Positions 13,801 through 22,619 of a DNA stretch of 64,000 bases are shown here, one piece after another. The stretch's first letter is position 1; each line of letters starts with the position of its first letter. Below the pieces are notes generated by a model. That model was not told the origin of the DNA, did no database searches, and saw only the letters and a list, made by a program, of their open reading frames with translations. Made by a program: the position numbers and the translations under genes. The stretch is from Cydia pomonella (taxonomy: Eukaryota; Arthropoda; Insecta; Lepidoptera; Tortricidae). The stretch spans positions 22,854,725-22,918,724 of the forward strand of contig NC_084706.1 in the NCBI RefSeq assembly GCF_033807575.1. Reading direction: 5' to 3'.

Positions 13801-16800
13801 TTATTTTATGGTGATTATTTTGCAATTTTAATCGTTTATATTTTCACTTTCACGACTTCGAGTTTATGAGACTTGCAATCTTGACTCACTCAACAACTAA
13901 CGTATCAAGAAATGATATTGAACAAACAATTCCCGAGGAAATATGTATTGTGTGCTTGTCAGGTTGGTTCGATATTTGGATTTTTGAAATATAGCGTTTG
14001 TTTATTAGATTTTTTGTGTCCCCAAGCAATAGCCTCCACTCGACCCTGTCTGATTGCATTTTCCCACCATGCCGCGTAAAATGCGGCCGATCAAGTAGTT
14101 TAGGGAACGCTCCCGGTACTGAATTCGTATTACTGACCGAGATTTTCCCGTTCCGTGAGGTACTCATTTTGTACAGAACACCAGTACCGGGAGTACACCC
14201 TAAAGTGGCTCCGTCATTTCTTTTTCGGTCTGCCTGCTTCCCTGTCTTCACTATATGTGGTGCTCGGTGGTTAAAATAATGATATAAAGTAATGGTATTG
14301 AGAAGAATTTTTGGTAATCTACCATGCTTTATCAGTCGATCACTGTGTCACTTTCCATCGGCCGTTCTATTTAGTGAAGAATTGTTCCTATATTTCAATT
14401 TTTTACATTCTATATACGAATAACCTAAAAATGTAGTGTTTAGGGTTGAACTTACCCACTTCTCCGACAGAGTGTCCGATGATACCGTCTGGTCGTACGC
14501 CCAGCTCGCGCAGCACGTCTACCAGCGCCACCTGCACGGCAACGATAGAGACTCCAGAGTTGATAACGTTTTCGAAAGCAGCACCCGGTGCGTCTGTTAT
14601 CAAGTGCAGGAGATTCACGCCGTGGGGTTCCAGCGCCGCTGCTGTCCGTGCGATGCTCGCCGCGAACACCGGTACGCGTAGCAGTGCACGCGCCATGCCA
14701 GCCCATTGTGAACCCATGCCGCTGAACATGAACCAGATCGGGCGCGGCTCGGCTTCGCTCTCTAGCACCTCGAGTTGTAGAGATGTTGGGCTCAGTACGG
14801 CGTACCCGCGGTGCAAGTGCCCGGGTATAGCGCGCGCATGCACGGCGTCTATAAGAGCGTGCAGCTCTGCGTCGCAGGGGTGAGCGACGGCCAGTTGGAG
14901 CATGCACTCGACTGCTTCAGCGGTGCGGCCCGAGGCGAGCAGCAGCCGCGGTGCTGGGTACGCGGCGGGTGGCGGCCGTGCGCCACATCCTCCTTCCAAG
15001 ATCATGTGCGCGTTGGAGCCTCCAAATCCAAAAGAGTTTACCGCCACCAGACCGCCATGCCATTCCGTGTTTTTGTCTACGACCTGCAACGTGAAAAGGT
15101 TATTCATTCTCCGTGATCTCAAAAGAAAACTCAAGGACACCTGCACTGTCCCCATACTTACCCATAAGCACGGAGTTTGACAAAATTACAAAAATGAAAT
15201 TCAAGATTTTTTATTATTAGTGGATAAACTAAACTAATAGATTCTGTGATTGTGTAAAATAAAAATAACATATGAGTACGAACTTTGTGTACGAAATAAG
15301 CATTACACACTCGAATGTATAGGTAATAAATAAATAAAAAATTAACTCTGCCGTAGACGATCCTAAGCCCGGTTTGAGAAAGTAGGAAGATAGACAGAGA
15401 GGTGTAAAACTGCCATATAAATACACCAACAGCGAGCAACAGGTGGCGGTCAATTAACATGTCCCTAGGCAATGGCAACTTTGAGGAATTAAAATCTCCT
15501 CCACTCTAAATCCACTCTAAAGAATTTTAGTATTTTATGGTTTTATTTTTTTATCATAGTTTTTTTTGTGTAATTTGACATTTAGAGACAGTATACATCT
15601 CTAATAAAGTATTTATTATTTCATAGATTCGATATTTGTAATTGTTTTTTTTTTTTAATTTATTGTTTGTAAAAATGGACATGTAAAAGTGCCCCTGTGG
15701 CCTATTTGCTAAATAAATGTTTGATATTTGATATTTGATATTTGAAAAAACCTCTAAAATGCATAGCTCTTGAAGACAGCTGGCCAACGTAGAGAGGCTA
15801 TGGTTATTACCTTCATGCAAAGTACAAACAAACCCCTTGGTCCCCAATTTCCCAGGGTCCGCACTATCCTGGCAACGACAGCAGCCTCGAGTACAGTCCA
15901 GACAGGGGTACTAAGAAAGTCTGGAAGAGATCCAACTATCACATAAAACTATATTTGGCTACGTATACGTAACATAAAACTATATTTGGCTACGTATACG
16001 TACTTGAGATTGCAATCGAAACTGGAAGAGATAGGAGAAGATCTGACCGGCATAAAGTGGGAGGTTATAGGGCTAAGGAAGTTGAGAAGGGGCTATGGGA
16101 TAAACCGGAACCGGAACCGCCTGCCTAATAAAACGGTATCTAATTTTATTGTCGGCCGTCGGTCGGTGACTCGTCCCCACAAGATGGGCCCCCAAAAAGC
16201 GACACCCTTTGATGGCTCAAGGGTAACAACGGTGTGAGCGGCTCAGGGGTGTTGAGAGGCGTGCGCCGCTTTCTACCTAGTGACTATTAACAGCCAATGT
16301 GCCAACTCGCGTCTTATGCATGATTCACTTCCACCCTTGGGGCATATAGCTCTGGACGGCTGGCCAAGGCAAGCCAGAGGCATATAATCCTGATCGGGCG
16401 ACAGAGCTCTCCAGTAACACACGGGTATGTTGTGTCGCTACTCCCAAACAGCTCACCACAAGCTACCCTGCGCTTAATGATAATGTTATTTAATATATAT
16501 TTTTTTTTGTTAAAATACACAAAGCCAGCTTTAAAAACAAAAATAAAATTTAAAATGAATCACCTGTATGCACCCGTCTCTGAACGCAGGTATATTCTTA
16601 TTAGGTGTTTTGAAATGTAGGTTGGCGGGTATTACACCGCGCTCCATGGCTATCACCAGCTTGGCGATGGAACACAGCCCTGAGGCCGGCTCCGCGTGAC
16701 CCATGTTAGATTTGACCGAGCCAAGAAGCAGCGGCGTCCGTCGGTCCTTGCAAAACAGCTCTGCAATCGAATTTACCTCTTCTGGGTCACCCGCCTGCAA

Positions 16801-19624
16801 TAAAACATTTATCAGGAGACTATCACAGAACACCAAAATTACTCTTAAACCATATTGGCCAATCAGCCTTTTTTACCTTCGTACCAGTGCCATGTGCTTC
16901 TACGTAGACAACGTCCTGCGGTTGCAAGCGAGCATCTTCGAAAGTCTCTTGCGCGAGACGACGCTGCATGGCACCCGTGGGGTACGTGATCCCTTGCTCC
17001 TTGTAGCCGTCGTTGTTGATGCCAACGCCTCGAACAGTGCAGTACACACGGCGCGCGTCGCGCCGGCGCTGCAGCAGCACGGCCACTACCGCTTCAGAAC
17101 GTACGTAGCCGCATCCACTGTCGTCGAACGCGGCACAACGACCATCAGGCGAGAGCATGGTCAACCGATGGTAGTTAAGTGCAGAGGCCGGATCAAGGCA
17201 TAGATTTGTGCCGGCGACTATTGCGGAGTCGCAGCGGCCACTGCGGATATCGTTCACGGCCAGGGCCATCGCGTTCATAGCACTTGAACAGGCGGTGTCC
17301 ATTGATATCGAGGGTCCTTTTAAATCAAATGCGTATGAAACTCGGTTTGAGATCATTGAGCTGCTACAGCCAGTTACAATGTAACTATTGATCTTGTCCT
17401 TGTCGCCGGACCACGCACCAAAGCTCTCTGAGCGGGTGAGTCCTACGTAGACCCCGCTGCGTGAGCCACGCAGCTCGACGGGGTTGTAGCCGGCGTCCAC
17501 CATGGCCTCGTGCGTCACTTCTAGCAGCAGACGCGACTGCGGGTCCATAAAATGCGCTTGCTTGGGATGCACGCCGAAGAAAGATGCGTCGAAGTGAGCC
17601 AAGTTCTTCAGCTTGCCGCTCCGATCAGGCAACCCGTACCAACCTAATACAAACATAGTGTAAATATTCATATTAATATTCATATTCGTATATTTATAAT
17701 AATTCATATTACATGTCACTTTTCATAATTACGTTAAAATACTTAAATAAATAAACAATTACATTAAATTAAGAGTTAAATTAAAATTAGCATAATAAAT
17801 ACAATGTTAAATAAAAATAATTATGCCTACAGTTACATTAGGTAATTACTTAATTAATAAAATCTGCAAAACTGTAGAGAGTGTGCTCGATGAGCCACAG
17901 TTTGAGCCTTGATTTAAAACTGGCTAGTGCCGGCGCTTCTGTGACATGTGGTGTTGGTGACCACGGGCTGCGTGAGGACAACACCAACCGCGGCTCTAGA
18001 AGCCTTACTGGGCCTGCCGCTGCTGCACCTCTTTATACAACGATACGTCTCAAAAAATCTAATCTCTGGAGACCACCTCGGGTACCACACACCGAAACCC
18101 TCTACGAGGCCATAGGTAAGGAACCGCTAATAGAAGCAGTGACTAAAAAGATACCTAGGAATTTCGTCTTCGACAGGAACTACAGTCACACGAAGAACCT
18201 CGTGAAGGAATCTTCACGGATGGAACAAAGTCAAGGTAAAGCACTGGCGCTGGAGTATTCTCAAAGGACCTAAACATACACATCTCAACACCACTAGGTG
18301 CACACAATACAGTCTTCCAGGCAGAATGTACGGGCATCATAATGGCAGCCCACGCAATCGCTTCAAGGGAAGTATTGGACTACCCCATACCCCATCCGCA
18401 TACTCTGTGATAGTCGGCCAGCACTACAAGTTCTGCAAAGTTATACACCACACCACAAAGCTCTGTCCGAGGTATGCACCACCAACAGCGTAACTCTGCA
18501 GTGGATCAAAACGCAACTCGCGAGGTTATGATGCAGCAGACATATAAGCGAGAGGAGGCTCGGATGACAGTACCTAAACCGATTCTATCTCTGCCTTATG
18601 CCTGGCTCCAGAACATGCTGTAACAGAACACCAAGGTAAAACACCAACAGTTCTGTTCCAACCTAGGCACGTGAAGGCAGGCGAAGGAAACCCTCCCGAC
18701 AATGAACTCCGGTTTGTCAAGGAGGCTGAGACAGCTGAAGAAGCCACAGCTCCAGCTTCTGACTGGGGCCATAACTGGCCACGCCCCACATAACCGCCTC
18801 TGCAAGGCGTGTATGGAGGCAGAAGAAACAGCCGCCCACGTCTCGTTTTCGAATGCCCAGGGGTGGCAGAGTCTGTTTGCTGGCGTCTCTCCCTGCAGTC
18901 GTCGGCAACATCAAGGGTCTGCTCGGTTTCTTAGCAAGAGTAGTTCCGACAACCCACCACGCAAAATAGGCGCAATTGTATGATATCGAGTTGTGGAGAC
19001 CAAGCCCGCGAGTATCTATAGCCTATAACCTACCTGGCGTCCAGCGGTGGTCGTCGGCGGTGACCAGAACGCGTAGCTAACATGCCAATCGCTTACGCTC
19101 TGTAGCGAACGAAACGCAACTGTCATTGTCGCTCTAATATGGATGAGAGGTGGTATGGGTGATGGTGGTGGAGACAACGCATTTCATTGTCGTAGCGTAA
19201 GCGATTGTCACCTTAGCTAGGCCACCAGGTCCATGTCGGTGAACAGCTGCCGCGCAAACTCCTCGATGCTGTCAGACTCGGGTGGACGGCCTGATAGGCC
19301 CCACAGCAATACGCCATGCTGCAGTGCATGCTCACCCGGCGTCCAGTGGCGGTCATCGGTGGTGACCAAATCCATGCCGGCGAACAGCTGCCGCGCGAAC
19401 TCCTCGGTGCTGTCGGACTCGGGTAGGCAGCCTGACAGGCCCCACAGCACCACGTCATCCTGCAATGCATGCTCACCCGGCGTCCAGCGGCGGTCGTCGG
19501 CGGTGACCATGTCCACGCCGGCGAACAGCTGCCGCGCGAACTCTTCGATGCTATCAGACTCGGGCAGGCGGCCCGACAGCCCTGACAGGATCACGTCGTC
19601 TTCTGTGTTCACGTTGCTTGACAT
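761..19624 (-). CDS. FAS: Multifunctional fatty acid synthase (animal type I), 21 coding exons
   Basis: Cytosolic homodimeric enzyme that builds palmitate from acetyl-CoA, malonyl-CoA and NADPH. Coding exons (minus): 19624-19477, 17643-16877, 16794-16564, 15083-14456, 12418-12225, 11783-11555, 11076-10826, 10755-10531, 10430-9593, 9100-9003, 8812-8621, 8539-8135, 5989-5780, 5673-4931, 4758-4616, 4512-4392, 4129-3930, 3846-3445, 2951-2656, 1873-1478, 1117-761. All introns are GT-AG, all phases agree, and the sum is 7074 nt (2357 aa), a normal length for the family. Visible residues: KS C168, H300, H338; MAT S587 in GHSVGE; DH H877 and D1032; ER nucleotide loop near 1552-1560; KR glycine loop 1768-1774 and Y1911; ACP S2029 in LGLDSLM; TE S2169 in GYSFG, D2195 and probably H2334. 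No stop or frameshift, so the gene looks functional. Exons are strikingly GC-rich against AT-rich introns. The start ATG (19624-19622) follows a good acceptor at 19635. The first exon is tandemly repeated downstream, so longer isoforms are possible. Lepidoptera carry several FAS paralogues; which one this is cannot be told here. Confidence 0.97.
1229..1313 (-). repeat. Truncated end of a dispersed repeat (TAGGGTTCCGTA family)
   Basis: The sequence runs from TTTTTAGGGTTCCGTAGCC to a CCGTCTGTCCGTCCGTCCG tract. Fuller copies of the same family lie at 25681-26370, 48613-49735, 50995-52350 and 62134-62690. It sits in the last FAS intron. Confidence 0.75.
2656..2951 (-). other. FAS acyl carrier protein domain (exon 19)
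   Basis: This exon encodes residues about 2009-2107. The motif ELGLDSLMVAEIKQ contains S2029, the serine that receives the 4'-phosphopantetheine arm. The rest of the exon is the alanine/proline-rich linker to the thioesterase. Acceptor at 2953-2952, donor after 2656 (ATG|GTAGGA). Reading past the donor meets a stop within four codons, so an unspliced message would lack the thioesterase. Confidence 0.92.
3130..3240. repeat. Probable dispersed repeat in FAS intron 18
   Basis: A GC-rich stretch (GTGGCGGATTAACC to CATGCGGAACCGG) in AT-rich intron sequence, with doubled GGGGCCCC runs. It resembles a repeat end I associate with insect genomes, but only one copy is in this window, so the call is weak. 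Confidence 0.3.
3445..4758 (-). other. FAS ketoreductase domain (exons 15-18)
   Basis: Exons 4758-4616, 4512-4392, 4129-3930 and 3846-3445 encode residues about 1720-2008. They show the Rossmann glycine loop GGLGGFG (1768-1774), the loop FNLAAVLRDA and the active-site stretch FSSVSCGRGNAGQSNYG with catalytic Y1911. This domain reduces the 3-ketoacyl intermediate with NADPH. The exon 17 donor is chosen as GAGG|GTCAGT (exon end 3930): the neighbouring stronger-looking A|GTAAGT four bases on would break the frame into exon 18. Confidence 0.93.
4931..5989 (-). other. FAS enoyl reductase domain (exons 13-14)
   Basis: Exons 5989-5780 and 5673-4931 encode residues about 1403-1720, the medium-chain-dehydrogenase-type enoyl reductase. 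The first exon carries CYSSVNFRDIMLATG, the second LGLEFSGY, the NADPH loop HAGAGGLGQAA (about 1551-1561) and the later LNSLAGDKLQASLRCL stretch. Both are canonical for animal FAS. Confidence 0.93.
6682..6850. mobile_element. Hairpin MITE in FAS intron 12
   Basis: Inverted ends of about 40 bp: AAAGCTGGCCATATACACTA at the left and, reverse-complemented, AAAAGTTGGCCATACACACT at the right, continuing through AGGGTATG and CGCAGTTTT. The middle repeats GTGCAGTT motifs. No coding capacity, so non-autonomous. Confidence 0.85.
7082..7625 (-). pseudogene. Non-LTR retrotransposon fragment, C-terminal end of reverse transcriptase ORF
   Basis: A frame open on the minus strand from about 7620 to 7082 encodes DSFHLRCLRDIMGVHWSDR, then RRQLRWCGHVSRM and a basic tail. 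This is the typical C-terminal region of LINE endonuclease/reverse transcriptase ORFs. No YADD box is present, so it is 5' truncated. It lies sense to FAS inside intron 12 and should be spliced out. Confidence 0.8.
7626..7790 (-). pseudogene. Second LINE C-terminal fragment
   Basis: A minus-strand frame encodes LERQIILGQMDGKRAQ and PTRWSDAVKRV, another common LINE ORF2 C-terminal pattern. It abuts the fragment at 7082-7625 but is from a different part of a LINE or a different element. Confidence 0.6.
8135..9100 (-). other. FAS non-catalytic structural core (exons 10-12)
   Basis: Exons 9100-9003, 8812-8621 and 8539-8135 encode residues about 1171-1402. In animal FAS the region between DH and ER holds the inactive methyltransferase-like and pseudo-ketoreductase folds that scaffold the dimer. 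The sequence here is alanine-rich and poorly conserved with no catalytic motif, as expected. Assignment rests on position and phase continuity; exon 9 (838 nt) also contributes. Confidence 0.8.
9206..9345. repeat. Probable LINE 3' tail in FAS intron 9
   Basis: AAAGTCAAAGTCAAAATATTC followed by TTTATTCAAATAGGCCTA and AACAAGCACTTTTAAATCG resembles 3' ends of LINEs common in Lepidoptera. It is non-coding. A comparable CAACTTCAACTTCAA tail occurs near 24990. Confidence 0.5.
9593..10755 (-). other. FAS dehydratase domain (exons 8-9)
   Basis: Exons 10755-10531 and 10430-9593 encode residues about 817-1170. The double hot-dog dehydratase is recognised by GHDIDGRVLFPATGYL with catalytic H877, and by FMDTAIQF in the second half with D1032 and Q1036. 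The 3' part of exon 9 already belongs to the structural core. Confidence 0.92.
10826..15083 (-). other. FAS malonyl/acetyl transferase domain (exons 4-7)
   Basis: Exons 15083-14456, 12418-12225, 11783-11555 and 11076-10826 encode residues about 383-816. Exon 4 finishes KS (NSFGFGGSNAH) and then carries FSGMGSQWAGM and the nucleophile elbow GHSVGEVG with S587; the last G codon is split with exon 5. Exon 5 continues CAYADECLS, exon 6 VSGP and AFHSSYV, exon 7 the linker to DH. Introns between these exons hold no recognised gene. Confidence 0.93.
13861..14260. other. Unassigned stretch of FAS intron 4
   Basis: The 2-kb intron between exons 4 and 5 (14455-12419) is mostly AT-rich with nothing recognised. 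Within it, 14100-14200 contains a CCGGTACTG / CAGTACCGGGAG inverted motif pair about 75 bases apart, and a 121-codon minus frame of no recognisable family. I do not call a gene. Confidence 0.3.
15941..16002. repeat. Perfect 31-bp tandem duplication in FAS intron 3
   Basis: The unit beginning ACATAAAACTATATTTGGCT occurs at 15941-15971 and again at 15972-16002 without a mismatch. It looks like a recent local duplication. Confidence 0.9.
15985..16110 (+). pseudogene. LINE endonuclease-domain fragment
   Basis: A plus-strand frame reads LQSKLEEIGEDLTGIKWEVI followed by GLRKLRRGYG. This matches the opening of LINE apurinic-type endonuclease domains, where a helix is followed by IKWDVIGLSEVRR-like sequence. 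Only about 40 codons are left, antisense to FAS. Confidence 0.55.
16140..16480. repeat. Repeat-derived sequence in FAS intron 3
   Basis: The segment with GTTGAGAGGCGTGCGCCGC, GCATATAGCTCTGGACGGCT and GGCCAAGGCAAGCCAGAG resembles untranslated parts of lepidopteran LINEs. A related copy of the GGACGGCTGGC(C/T)AAGGC part lies at 29315-29445. Confidence 0.55.
17940..18990 (+). pseudogene. Degenerate LINE RNase H region in FAS intron 1
   Basis: Broken plus-strand frames encode in order FTDGTK, a GAHNTVFQAECTGI segment, ILCDSRPALQVLQS, then LQLLTGAITGHAPHNRLC with CKACMEAEETAAHV and a final GLLGFLARV. This is the RNase H domain plus the zinc-knuckle-like C-terminus of R1/Jockey-type non-LTR retrotransposons. 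Frameshifts and stops show it is dead. It is antisense to FAS, between the exon-1 array and exon 2. Confidence 0.75.
19034..19600 (-). repeat. Tandem array of the FAS first coding exon, about three 141-bp copies
   Basis: Copies on the minus strand: 19600-19460, 19459-19319, and 19318-19219 continued at 19067-19034 after a MITE. Each encodes DDV-L-GLSGR-PES-S-EEFARQLF, the conserved N-terminus of the KS domain. Copies 1 and 2 end with the same donor (CCGG|GTGAGC at 19477 and 19336); copy 3 ends CCAG|GTAGG (exon end 19034). The unit length is a multiple of three, so using donor 2 would insert 47 extra residues in frame. A transcript running into copy 3 meets a TAG made by the MITE end. Copies are joined by 17 bases beginning GT and ending AG, too short to be an intron. 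Confidence 0.93.
19074..19219. mobile_element. 146-bp MITE inside the third copy of the FAS first exon
   Basis: The ends form an imperfect inverted repeat of about 26 bp: TAGCTAACATGCCAATCGC at the left, and the reverse complement of the right end reads TAGCTAAGGTGACAATCGC. The sequence on either side (19034-19067 and 19220-19318) matches a single uninterrupted copy of the 141-bp exon unit. A TA target would suit a mariner-type element, but that is inference. Confidence 0.85.
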
Positions 19625-20159
19625 CTTCAATCACCTGTAAAATACCAAAATAACTTTGTATAGATATAAGTTTTTTCTTACTCATTATTATGTCAAGAAA
19701 ATGCATAAATTAGGAAACGTGCTTTTTAATCCAGTTGATCAAAAACTTTATGTAGCTATTAGCGTGTGGAAAGTTGGTTGCATACTGCCTTTTAATTTTC
19801 ATATTTTTCAAATTTATTTCTGAACGTAATCCCTACGTCCACACCAAAGAGTAAGGACCTTGGAAAAATTACGTATTTTTATTATTACTTTTTTTTACCT
19901 TTAAACATTAACTTTATTTGCGTATCTAAGAAAAACAAGTACAATAATAAAACTTAAAACCTACTACTAAAATAAAGTACGATCTAAAAAAATAATAATT
20001 ATTATTATAAAACTTAAACTGACCTATCTTAGGTACCCTAGATCTGACCCCTGCGGAAGGGTGCCCATAAGGCTGGCCACATTCCCACGCTGAATACCTA
20101 TGGTTATTCTTTAGCCTAGGAATAAGCCAGCTAGGGTCACATTATTTCTTATTTTGTAA

Positions 20160-22080
20160 ATAAATATAATTCAGAAAATCGACTATAAAGTTTAGTAAAG
20201 TCCCCTGGTTTTCGAGATATGTATTTGGACTTTTCTTAACTAATTAAATTTCTGGTTTCGTTTCTCACTGGTCTTAATGGTCTTCTAGGACACAAATTGA
20301 AAGATTTTTTACGTTCTGTGATTTGAGAAATATTCTCAAATAGGGCTGTTAACCGACTGATATTAAAGTTTTTTCGTAACCAAGGCGTACTTTTAGAAAC
20401 TAGGGCTTAATATAATAAACATTTAACACTAATATTTTCTACAAGTTTGATCGCTTGTGCATTGTGGTGAGAAAAAAATGTACTAAAATAAGAGCAGCCT
20501 ACTTCCTGAAAATCAGTTTATTGAATGGTGATTCAAAAATGGCATGCAATACCTACGTGCTTTTTCAATACGACGTCGGTGGTAAACAAGCATACAACCC
20601 GCCTGATGGTAAGCAGTCTCCGTAGCTTATGTATGCCTGCAAATCCAGGAGAGTTATATGTGCGTTGCCGACCCTAAAACTCCGCACCTTCGATGAGTTC
20701 TGGCAAGCTTACACACCGGCAGAAACACAACATTATGAGTAGGCTCTAGTGTTATTTGGCTGCGGTTTTCTGTAAGATACTTCCCCAGTTGGGCAGTACT
20801 AATTATTATTAAACTAAAAACGATTTTTCTGTTAATAATCATTAACAGCGCTAGTTCGAATCCATTTAACCGCGCACAATAGATATTGAGCGCGCTGCAG
20901 CAACTAGCTGACCTTTATCATAAATTCATGTTATTCGAAAATTAAATTTTTGATGTCAATTATGGTACATAAAAACTTATCTTTAGAACAATGGCGTTGT
21001 ACTGTTTGTTTAACTTTACCACTACCGATCATTAGTCCATTAGGAATGGTAGCCGTTAGGCGGCTGAATTTTGGCTGTTCGTTTTTTTTTTTAACAAAGT
21101 GTACAACGCCAATTATTCTAAGATAAAAATAGTTTATTTTTCAAGTAGACATAAATATGCTTATGAACGTAAAATAAAGCTACGCTGGCTCTAACCCTAC
21201 CTCTGAGCAGAGAAGAGTTATCCCTCCTATATTGTAGGCCCCCATATCCCAATATGAAACAACTTTTCAAAACTTTACATCTTATAATTAACACAATAAA
21301 ATATGTCAAATATTAATTTAAATTATTATAGAATGCATGAAATAACATACACTAGGTATTAAAGTAATTTAAACTAATTACGGATAAATTAATGATATCT
21401 CTGAAAAAAACAGGTATTGAACGCATTAAAATAGAATCGAATCGACGCTTTTAATGATTATTATCAGCAAAATCTTTTTTCGGATTAATTAAATAACCAG
21501 TATTGTTGATACACCATTAAGTAAGCTATTTTTCAGGAAGTTGGCCGCTTTTATTTTTACACATTTTTTACCAAAAGCGATCATACTTGTAGAAAAAGTT
21601 AGTGTAAAATGTAATTTTTCTAATTAAGTCCTAATGAGTCCAGAAAATCGACTCAAATGTTTAGTAAAAGTCCCCTGGTTCTGGAGATATTCGCACTTAT
21701 GTTAAATTTAAGTTTTTGTTTCCTTATTACACTGTAACGATTGTCTAAGGCACAAATTAAGAGATTTCTACGATCTTTTTTTTGAATTTTTTTTTTTAAT
21801 AATGCTGCTAACTAACAGACAATACATTTTTTTCGTAGCCAAGGCGTATTTTTAAACATTAGAACTTAATTAGAAAAATAAATATAAATAAATACATGTC
21901 ATATAATATGTATGAAAAATATAAATAAAATTATAATAAATTAAAATTATGATTGATTTTTTATTCATTATAAATTTAAATATAAATAAATTAATTAATG
22001 TCCTATAATATTTATTTATATATATTTTTCTAATTAAGTTCTAATGTTTAAAAATACGCCTTGGCTACGGAAAAACTACT
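20160..22080. repeat. Cluster of direct and inverted repeats in the FAS 5' intron
   Basis: A block starting CAGAAAATCGACT and ending CCAAGGCGTA-TTTTTA occurs at about 20170-20412 and 21635-21880, and its last 50 bases recur inverted at 22025-22075. A second block (ACTAATATTTTCTACAAG... to ACTTCCTGA) is at 20424-20512 and inverted at 21533-21608. The inverted pair around 21830-22075 encloses an AT-rich TAAATA tract. These look like ends of an old transposon family. No coding sequence was seen. Confidence 0.75.
20567..20797. repeat. Dispersed repeat, TACGTCGGTGGCAAACAAGC family
   Basis: Related to 55283-55518 along most of its length (CGGTGG(C/T)AAACAAGCATAC, GTTGCCGACCCTAA, GTACTTCCCCAGTTGGGC). 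Partial copies are at 46560-46630, 52640-52756 (inverted) and 53870-53915. Non-coding, probably SINE-like. Confidence 0.8.
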
Positions 22081-22206
22081 GTCAGAGATTGATGCTATAG
22101 GCTATTAGCTTATCGATCCCGAACATATTACAGGAAAGTTATGATATGGAAGGACAGACACACAAGGAAGGATAAACACAGTTATAGTGAAATTGTAAAA
22201 ACTCAC

Positions 22207-22511
22207 CTACCACGAAGATTTGATGCCTCAGCGCCCGAGCCAGCTTCCTTAGGCCTGCTCGCCTTGTAGTCGCGCCCGGCGCTCCGTAGACAGCTTTTAA
22301 ACTCCGAGCTTTTGGTGTTCCGTCTTCACCTTCTTGTGCACGGACGACAGTTCCCGGGGCTCCGATGACGGCTTCCGAAGATCTACCACGTCCCGTCGCA
22401 CCGAAGACAGCTATGCCGGTAGCCTTTATTTCTCAGGTTTGTTATTTTGGTTATTTTTTACTTTTTGTTTCCTTATGAGTTCCATTCAGTTTCGTAGTGG
22501 AAGACCAAGTG
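22207..22511 (-). other. Probable 5' untranslated exon of FAS
   Basis: A GC-rich island on the minus strand ends in a very good donor (GGTAG|GTGAGT, exon end 22207). The coding exon 1 acceptor at 19635 (ttttacag) has no other obvious partner. The start is placed at a TCACTT initiator (A at 22511), 31 bases from a TATA box. The implied intron (22206-19635) is 2.57 kb. One frame stays open for about 75 codons without an ATG and repeats AVFGATG, AVIGAPG and AVYGAPG, so a short coding role is not excluded. Confidence 0.5.
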
Positions 22512-22542
22512 ACGCTTCTAGCAACGTTGTCTCTATTTATAG
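22508..22542 (-). promoter_or_regulatory. Predicted FAS core promoter (TATA box plus initiator)
   Basis: TATAAATA reads 22542-22535 on the minus strand. The arthropod-type initiator TCACTT lies downstream with its A at 22511, 31 bases from the first T of the TATA box. That spacing is canonical. The pair is followed by the GC-rich leader exon that ends in a consensus donor. Confidence 0.5.
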
Positions 22543-22619
22543 GGCTAAAAAGCGTATCACGCGGTCCTCCTGGTTCACAAATTCTTTCCCTGACAAATTC
22601 GCGTTCCATTAGGCCCATA

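Larger units (their letters stand above)
15084..17643 (-). other. FAS ketosynthase core (exons 2-3) with intron 3
   Basis: Exons 17643-16877 and 16794-16564 encode residues about 50-382. DTACSSAM holds the nucleophile C168, EAHGTGT holds H300, and SVKSNMGHAEPASG holds H338, which together form the Cys-His-His decarboxylating condensation site. Exon 2 begins by completing the glycine codon left open by the donor of exon 1. Intron 3 (16563-15084) contains LINE and repeat fragments. Confidence 0.95.

Noticed and set aside
13886..14279. Overlapping long frames on both strands in FAS intron 4.
   Set aside because: No domain, no splice or promoter evidence. Possibly old repeat sequence.
19460..19477. 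A 17-base mini-intron (GT...AG) between the FAS exon copies.
   Set aside because: Far below the minimum intron length of animals; it is the intronic start carried along in the duplicated unit.
22334..22612. A 92-codon plus-strand frame over the FAS leader.
   Set aside because: It runs antisense through the predicted promoter and leader and encodes low-complexity Ser/Arg sequence with no domain.
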